From NCBI GenBank assembly GCA_023213195.1, contig CP096135.1:494548-558547 (forward strand): DNA of 64,000 bases, written 5' to 3'. Each line of letters opens with the position of its first letter. The stretch's first letter is position 1. Shown piece by piece: positions 58,782 to 64,000 of this stretch. A program made the translations under genes and the position numbers. The notes beneath the pieces are model-generated. The model was not told the origin of the DNA and did no database searches. It saw only the letters and a list, made by a program, of their open reading frames with translations. Source of the DNA: Sphingobacteriales bacterium JAD_PAG50586_3. GTDB lineage: Bacteria > Bacteroidota > Bacteroidia > CAMBQF01.

Positions 58782-60002
58782 TTATAAATTCAAAACAGCT
58801 TCCAAAGCTTCATCTGCATCTTTGTGAATGAAATTCGCTTGATAGCCTATTGTTGTGGTAACAGAGCTATGCCTGTATAACTTTTGCAGCATTTGAACAG
58901 GCACTTTATCACCAGCCAAAGAGGCAAAAGTATGACGGGCAATATGCATGGTCAGGTCTTTATCTAATTCTAATCGTTTTCCAATCTTTTGAAGCCATTG
59001 GTCTATACGCTTAACTGCATACGAGGTTTTCTTTTCAACCTCAAAATTGTCGTCAAAATTTGATACTGTTATCAAGTCCGGAAAAACCAAGCTGTTTTTA
59101 TCGTATTTCCCAGTGGGGCGATATTGGTTTAATATTACTACTGCTTTATCCGGCAGTTTCAGAGAAAGGGCTTTAAGGTTTTTACCCATTTGATAATAAA
59201 GCCTATCTCCCTGAAAATCTTTCCAGCGCAGTACAAGGACATCAGAGACACGCATTCCGGCTAAATAGAAAGAAAATAGCCACAAGTTCCTACAATGAAT
59301 CATTTTGGGGTTGTCGCTTAAATCAGCATTCTCAAGCAATGCCAATTCATTGGGTTCAAGACCTACTTTTGTTGACTCGGGAAGTCTGATGGTAATTTTG
59401 CCATTTCCGAAAGGGTAATTCACTTTTAGGGTGGGATGGTCTTTCATCCCTAAGTTGTAAATCGCACGAATTGCAATGAAATGGTTCATTACCGTGCGTT
59501 CCGATAGCTTTTTCTTGCCTAGTAAATAGGCTGCAAACTTATTCAGTAAAGCTTCATCTATATCCTTCAATGATACATCGACACCATTCAAAAACTCTTT
59601 GAAGTTTTTAATTCGTGACATTTCAGGGTTAAGGCGGTTATATTTGCCGGAAGCTTCAAAGTGGTCTGTATATTGCTTCGCGTATTTGCTGAAACTAAGC
59701 TCTGTTGAACTATTCTTTACTTTACGCTTTATAATCTTAACCGAAACCGTTTGAGCATCAGTTTCTAATTCAATGATTTTGCCCGAGGCTTCTGTCAGCC
59801 TTGTCAAAAGCAAATTATTCAAGCGTGTACTATTAGGGTAGGACTTTTTTACGCGTTGGTTCGTTTCGTCCCAATCGGCCTTTTTAATATTATAACCTGT
59901 ATAGATATAGGTAGGTTTCCTATCTTTGATAATCCGAATAGCAATAGGGTGAAGTCCTTGCTTATCTGTTTTCTGCATCAGCAGTATTTTAATTGATGCC
60001 AT
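58782..60002 (-). CDS. Tyrosine integrase of the element
   Basis: A 406-residue site-specific recombinase from MASIKILLMQKTDKQGLHPI (ATG 60002). The arm-binding and core-binding parts are followed by a catalytic domain with FYLAGMRVSDVLVLRW (Arg), MHIARHTFASLAG (HxxR), YRHSSVTTTIGYQ (His and Tyr). It resembles the Bacteroidota CTn/ICE integrases. It starts 158 bases from attR and reads into the element, as expected for the enzyme that inserted it into the tRNA. Confidence 0.92.
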   Translation of the reverse strand: MASIKILLMQKTDKQGLHPIAIRIIKDRKPTYIYTGYNIKKADWDETNQRVKKSYPNSTRLNNLLLTRLTEASGKIIELETDAQTVSVKIIKRKVKNSSTELSFSKYAKQYTDHFEASGKYNRLNPEMSRIKNFKEFLNGVDVSLKDIDEALLNKFAAYLLGKKKLSERTVMNHFIAIRAIYNLGMKDHPTLKVNYPFGNGKITIRLPESTKVGLEPNELALLENADLSDNPKMIHCRNLWLFSFYLAGMRVSDVLVLRWKDFQGDRLYYQMGKNLKALSLKLPDKAVVILNQYRPTGKYDKNSLVFPDLITVSNFDDNFEVEKKTSYAVKRIDQWLQKIGKRLELDKDLTMHIARHTFASLAGDKVPVQMLQKLYRHSSVTTTIGYQANFIHKDADEALEAVLNL

Positions 60003-60159
60003 CTTTGTGCATTTAGAACAACACAAAGATAAGAAAACAGGTAAAACATAGGTAAAACATTTTGGCTTTTTATTCGGTTTTATTCAGTTCATTTCAAATT
60101 TGAAAACATTAAAAACCCCAATAATAAAGGGGTATAGGATTTTTTGAGGTGGTGTTGTT

Positions 60160-60208
60160 TTGGGCTCATAACCCAAAGGTCGGAGGTTCGAGTCCTCCCC
60201 GCGCTACC
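60160..60208. repeat. attR: 49-bp direct repeat
   Basis: Identical to 19643-19691. It is a tRNA fragment lacking the acceptor 5' strand and D arm. It ends CTACC followed by G rather than A, so the original chromosomal gene probably did not encode CCA. Confidence 0.9.
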
Positions 60209-60211
60209 GGA

Positions 60212-60244
60212 AGAAACCCTCAACAGAAATGTTGGGGGTTTTGT
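60212..60244 (+). terminator. Terminator past attR
   Basis: A stem accctcaaca / tgttgggggt is followed by TTTTGTATTTTT. It is the likely original terminator of the initiator tRNA gene before the element inserted. Confidence 0.7.
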
Positions 60245-60256
60245 ATTTTTACCCCC

Positions 60257-60514
60257 ATGCGAATCAACAAATACGATTTACTGTACTGGTCGGCCCTGCT
60301 ATTTGCCTTATGGTTTGCGCTAACGGCATGGCTTTGGACATACTTGGCCAATTTAGTTATATCTCTACCAATGGGTATTATAAGTATTATTTTATGGTAT
60401 AAAGGCGTCAGCTCAGACCCCAATGCCAATAGGTATAGAATTATCCCAATAATATGGGGTGTAGGCATATTGGTATCTTTGGTGGTATTGTTTATTTTAA
60501 TGGCAACAAACTAA
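60257..60514 (+). CDS. Small membrane protein (85 aa)
   Basis: An 85-residue protein from the ATG at 60257 (MRINKYDLLYWSALLFALWF) with three hydrophobic helices. The earlier in-frame stretch comes from the att/tRNA repeat and was not used. It is the first chromosomal gene to the right of the element. It is immediately adjacent to the DUF1801 gene (stop then ATG). Function unknown. Confidence 0.6.
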   Translation: MRINKYDLLYWSALLFALWFALTAWLWTYLANLVISLPMGIISIILWYKGVSSDPNANRYRIIPIIWGVGILVSLVVLFILMATN

Positions 60515-60862
60515 ATGCTCACCCCTCTCGATAACTTTTTCGCCCAACAGCAAGAGCCCGCCAAAAGCTGTATGGAATACCTGCGTGCCTATATACTAAA
60601 GCAAAGCCCCCATATTACCGAGGAGTGGAAATATGGTTTGCCTATGTACTATTACAAGGGCAAAATGTTTTGCTACCTGTGGCAACATAAAAAATATAAG
60701 CAGCCTTATATTGGTATAGTTAAAGGTGCACAAATAAGCCACCCCGCTTTGTTGCAGGAAAAGCGCAAAACCATGAAGATTTTACTGATAGACCCTACAA
60801 AAGACATCCCCCTAAAAACACTTAATGCTTTATTTAAAGAGATGTTGGGGCTTTACCAATAA
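60515..60862 (+). CDS. DUF1801-family protein
   Basis: A 115-residue protein with the DUF1801/YdhG pattern: LRAYILKQSPHITEEWKYGL, MYYYKGKMFCYLWQHKK, and IGIVKGAQISHPALL. The family has a YdhG-like fold with no agreed reaction. It follows the small membrane protein without a gap. Confidence 0.78.
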   Translation: MLTPLDNFFAQQQEPAKSCMEYLRAYILKQSPHITEEWKYGLPMYYYKGKMFCYLWQHKKYKQPYIGIVKGAQISHPALLQEKRKTMKILLIDPTKDIPLKTLNALFKEMLGLYQ

Positions 60863-60903
60863 ATCTAAGGGTATACTCTTTATTACATTTTATTAATTTA
60901 ATT

Positions 60904-61401
60904 ATGAAAAAAATTACGTTATCTATTGTCGTTTTGTTGTTTAGCCTATCTGCTAATGCGCAGTTAGATACCAATTCAACCCTATATAAAACCATTAAAA
61001 CCTGCGATAGCCTGCTATTTACTATAGGGTTTAATACCTGCGATATAAGCCAATTTGAAACCTTGGTTAGTGATAAGTTTGAGTTTTACCACGATAAATC
61101 AGGCATTACCAATACCAAGGTTGAATTTATTACAAGTATAAAAGATGGGTTGTGCAAAATGGATTACAAGCCCAGCCGCCGGTTGGTTGCAGGCAGTATG
61201 GAGGTATTTCCGCTAGAGAATAACGGCGTAGTGTATGGAGTTATACAAAACGGCAAACACCGTTTTTATGCCCTTGATAAGGATGAAGTAACACGCCTAA
61301 CAAGCATAGCCCGTTTTACCCATTTGTGGCTTATTGAAAATGGCAAATGGAAATTTAGCCGCGGCCTTAGCTATGACCATATTAATATGGAAGAGAAATA
61401 A
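60904..61401 (+). CDS. Exported DUF4440/SnoaL-like protein
   Basis: A 165-residue protein with signal peptide (ITLSIVVLLFSLSANAQ) and an NTF2-like cone: CDSLLFTIGFNTCDISQFET, FEFYHDKSGITN, FTHLWLIENGKWKFSRGLSY. The pattern is that of the DUF4440 family. It is probably secreted or periplasmic. The ligand is unknown. Confidence 0.78.
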   Translation: MKKITLSIVVLLFSLSANAQLDTNSTLYKTIKTCDSLLFTIGFNTCDISQFETLVSDKFEFYHDKSGITNTKVEFITSIKDGLCKMDYKPSRRLVAGSMEVFPLENNGVVYGVIQNGKHRFYALDKDEVTRLTSIARFTHLWLIENGKWKFSRGLSYDHINMEEK

Positions 61402-61425
61402 AATACCTTTAAAAAGTGCTTATTA

Positions 61426-62429
61426 TTACCGCGCATTGGCCTTAGGAAACATAACCCTGGCAGGTTCTTTTAACAGCAACGGTATAGCCTTGCGGATAAT
61501 TTCTGAACGCACAGCGGCGGCATTTTTAGGGTCTACCAGGTAGTTTACACACACTTCTACCCATGTATTGGTGTTGGTGCGCAACGTTACAAAAGGGTAA
61601 TCGCGTATCGTCATTTCATCAACCGGTGTTTGGTGCACCATGTGTTTAAGCTCCTTTACTTTTTCTTCCAAATCGGGCCCCAAAATGTCTTTAGTAGTTT
61701 GGCGCAAAACACTTTCTACAAAAGCAAAATCGCTTTCGTAAGCTACATGAAAGGGTATCTCGTTCCATACATACGGAAACTTACGCCAGGAGTAATTATA
61801 TACTTCTGATTGTAAAACCAAGGTATTCGGAAAACGTATTAAACGCCCGCTGGGCAAGTCGTTGGCAATATAGTCTCCGCCAAATTCCCACAAGGTAGTA
61901 TCAAGGTAGCCTATCTCTACCACATCGCCTTTAAAACCGGTAATCTGCACACGGTCGCCCACTTTATAAGGTATCCTTATAATGATATACAGCCAACCTA
62001 TAAAAGATGATATAGGGGTTTGCAAAGCAAAGCCTAATATTAAAGAGAATAACCCCAGCGATACGGCCGCTGTGTACCAGTTTTCAAACAGCACAGCCAC
62101 TACTATCATTACTATAGCAAACACGGCTAAAATGCGCACCAGTCTTATAATATTATAGGCAATAGCTTTTGCGTGGTTATGTTTTACAATAAAAGCCTGT
62201 ATATATTTAGATACGGCTAATAAAACAAAAATTAAAAAGCCGGCAAAAAAAGAGCGTTGTACCAAATTATGGTATTTGCCCAGTATATCAAAAACATGCA
62301 GGCGCACCAAAAAGTAGAAGCCGAAAGATGCTTAAGGCCTAGCAACAGGTAAGTGCCCAGCCAAACCTTATGGCCCTTTTTTACTTTGTGTAGAGTGTTT
62401 GTATGTTCCCTATCAGTATCAACATCCAT
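61426..62429 (-). CDS. MscS-type mechanosensitive channel (frameshifted)
   Basis: About 334 residues. There are three to four membrane helices, the pore helix (LGLFSLILGFALQTPISSFI) and the beta domain after it (RIPYKVGDRVQITGFKGDVV, RLIRFPNTLVL). One T is missing in a run near 62313; restoring it reads LSASTFLVRLHVFDILG. MscS channels release solutes at low osmolarity. It is convergent with the DUF4440 gene. Confidence 0.85.
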
Positions 62430-62519
62430 TAGCCGTTTTGTTTTGTAATATGTTTAACAACAATAAAATGCGGGCTATTGTTTAGGTTTAAGCAAGTATG
62501 TACATATACCGGTAAGATT

Positions 62520-62992
62520 ATGGATAGCAGCACCCTTTTTAAAGTAATTGTAGGTTCGTGGTTTATTATACAAACCAACCTGCCCCTGTGGCTAAAAGGC
62601 GACAAGACAAATCCTACACTTAACTACACTCTTATACAACGTAAGGGCAAAGAACAGTTGCTTGATGAGGTTAAATACACCAAAAACGGCAAACAAAAAA
62701 CCATAACAGGCTACAATACTATGCACCCAACCAACCCCCGTGCCTTTAGCTGGCGGGGAAAAGGGCTGCTAGGCCTGTTTACCAGCAGGTGCGAAATTAG
62801 GCTGATAGACCCTAACGGGCAATGGGCGGTAAGCTGGTTTTCTAAAACACCGTTTACTCCAGAGGGGTTGATATTATTAGTCGCACCCCTACCCTACCCC
62901 CTACTACCTTAGATGCCATAAAACAGGCCATGCGCAAAGATAGTTTGCTGGCTAAGTTTGTAGATGTGGTAAAGCCATTGCCAAATAAATAA
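62520..62992 (+). CDS. Lipocalin-like hypothetical protein (frameshifted)
   Basis: About 157 residues from MDSSTLFKVIVGSWFIIQTN (ATG 62520). GSWFIIQTNLPLWLKG, PTLNYTLIQRKGKEQ and ISRTPTLPPTTLDAI fit a small lipocalin-like barrel. One G is missing near 62866; restoring it gives PEGVDIISRTPTLP and a stop at 62992. No signal peptide is visible. Confidence 0.6.
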
Positions 62993-63007
62993 TTGAATTT
63001 ATTAAAG

Positions 63008-63052
63008 TCCCCCTCACTCCTTTAGGAAAGGGGGATTTAGTGGGTGAGGGAA
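63008..63052. repeat. Dispersed palindromic repeat, second copy
   Basis: A CCCCCT ... AGGGGGATTTAG(T)GGGTGAGG core like that at 16928-16967. The two sites are outside the element on opposite sides, so the repeat is native to the chromosome. Confidence 0.5.
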
Positions 63053-63087
63053 TAGGGAGGTACAAACACTTTCGCCATCTTTGAACC

Positions 63088-63558
63088 ATGAAAAATTACG
63101 ACCGTATGCTGCAACTGGTTAACGATTTCTTCGGTACCCGCACCGACCCTGACCAGATAAGCGTAACCCCCGACCAACTAGAGCGACTACTTGCTATACA
63201 CCCAGCAACCATGGGAGAGATTGCCAATGAAGATGGCCCTATACTGTGGCTGCTTGTTGTGCCAACTACAACAGAAATTATGCAGCTATTTCTTGATAAA
63301 AAAATAACTGAACTAGAGTTGTTGGAAAAAACCATTCCCGGCGACAGGTACGAGGCTCTATACCTATGTTCGGTATACGTGTTGCCAGAGTTTAGAAAGC
63401 AGGGCTTATCTAAAAAAGCCATTATAACAGCTGTAACCCAAATAAAAGAAACCCACCCTATACAGACCTTGTATTATTGGCCGTTTAGTGCAGAGGGCAA
63501 GCAGCTAGCCATAACTACTGCGCAAGAACTAATGTTGCCTTTGTATGAAAGGGAGTAA
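63088..63558 (+). CDS. GNAT-family acetyltransferase
   Basis: A 156-residue protein. The acetyl-CoA binding segment is ALYLCSVYVLPEFRKQGLSK followed by KAIITAVTQI. The N-terminal part (DRMLQLVNDFFGTRTDPDQI) is unusual but the fold order fits GNAT. The target is unknown. Confidence 0.72.
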   Translation: MKNYDRMLQLVNDFFGTRTDPDQISVTPDQLERLLAIHPATMGEIANEDGPILWLLVVPTTTEIMQLFLDKKITELELLEKTIPGDRYEALYLCSVYVLPEFRKQGLSKKAIITAVTQIKETHPIQTLYYWPFSAEGKQLAITTAQELMLPLYERE

Positions 63559-63724
63559 AACACCCCTTATAAAGGGGTGTTTTGTGCTATTGGCACAATA
63601 CGGGGGATTTATCATGGCACAATGGTATCTATAACCAACACAAGCCCAATTAGAATGATAATAGCCATCAATTCACAAAATCCTTTAAATTTGCCCGCAT
63701 AGTACAATTCAATAGCAAATTATT

Positions 63725-64000
63725 ATGAAACAGTTAGTAGTAGTAGCATTTCTATTTCTATCATTTGGCTTATCGGCGCAAGTACCTGCCGATACTAACC
63801 AAACCGATGCGCAAGGCCGTAAGCAAGGCTTTTGGAAAGAAAAAATCAACAGTCTTGATGGTACCGGCCGCTACATAGACAATAAGAAAACCGGCCTTTG
63901 GCAAATATTTCACCAAAACGGTATGCTAAAAAGTGTTGAAGAACACAAAGACGGTACACTACATGGCATAAGCATAGAGCTTGACCAAAATGGCCGCATA
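63725..64000 (+). CDS. Secreted YwqK/MORN-like repeat protein (3' partial)
   Basis: The ATG at 63725 gives a signal peptide (VVVAFLFLSFGLSAQ) and MORN-like units (GRKQGFWKEK, KKTGLWQIFHQNGMLKSVEE, GTLHGISIELDQNGRI) running off the window. Such proteins in Bacteroidota are called YwqK-family antitoxin-like, without a proven role. Confidence 0.7.
   Translation, partial: MKQLVVVAFLFLSFGLSAQVPADTNQTDAQGRKQGFWKEKINSLDGTGRYIDNKKTGLWQIFHQNGMLKSVEEHKDGTLHGISIELDQNGRI

Noticed and set aside
60149..60256. Extended N-terminus of the small membrane protein at 60257
   Set aside because: The extra residues come from the attR tRNA fragment and terminator, so translation should begin at the ATG at 60257.

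Overview
The window is a stretch of a Bacteroidota chromosome. Evidence for the phylum is a GldD gliding lipoprotein, several type IX secretion (T9SS) sorting tails of types A and B, the order sigma-54 regulator / lptE / TPR gene / secG / groS / groL, and TAnnTTTG-type promoter boxes. I cannot name a genus. A 40.5 kb integrated mobile element fills the middle.

Left chromosomal arm (1-19642): a PspC-domain membrane protein, gldD, two DUF2007-like proteins, two paralogous secreted type B T9SS proteins, groL and groS, secG, a TPR protein, lptE, a DUF559 gene between short GC-rich palindromes, a sigma-54 activator, a REP-associated transposase with its repeats, a deoC / membrane protein / two-gene ALDH16-like group (probably deoxyribose catabolism through acetaldehyde), a TonB-type protein, gcvH, era, tRNA-Leu(GAG) and an initiator tRNA.

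Element (about 19643-60159): 49-bp direct repeats (19643-19691 and 60160-60208) copy the anticodon arm and 3' part of the initiator tRNA, and a tyrosine integrase lies beside the right repeat. In order it carries: (a) a DNA phosphorothioation cluster dndC-D-E-x-B-y with a convergent dndA, where DndE is fused to a HerA-like ATPase and no DndFGH-type restriction genes follow; (b) a block of T9SS surface proteins between 57-bp terminator-containing direct repeats; (c) a second tyrosine recombinase, a Fic protein behind four 24-bp iterons, radC, an excisionase-like HTH gene, a primase-like gene, a strongly structured 125-nt non-coding region, and ardC; (d) an AT-rich cassette of an AAA+ ATPase, a deoxyribosyltransferase-like protein and a Ppx/GppA-like protein, the best candidate for an undescribed (probably defence) system; (e) a Crp / SRPBCC / membrane protein cargo bracketed by an imperfect direct repeat; (f) another T9SS protein and an XRE regulator; (g) a mobilisation block with a MOBF relaxase-helicase, membrane protein and coupling protein; (h) small genes, a helix-turn-helix gene and the integrase. 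A relaxase and coupling protein but no mating-pair genes suggest an integrative mobilisable element rather than a self-transmissible one.

Right chromosomal arm (60209-64000): small membrane protein, DUF1801, DUF4440-like protein, MscS-type channel, lipocalin-like protein, acetyltransferase and the start of a YwqK/MORN-like secreted protein.

Quality caution: at least 25 genes or gene halves, including groL, deoC and dndA, are broken by indels, most of them a single missing base in a homopolymer. This looks like uncorrected long-read error, so I give spans for the whole reconstructed gene and note the likely shift site.
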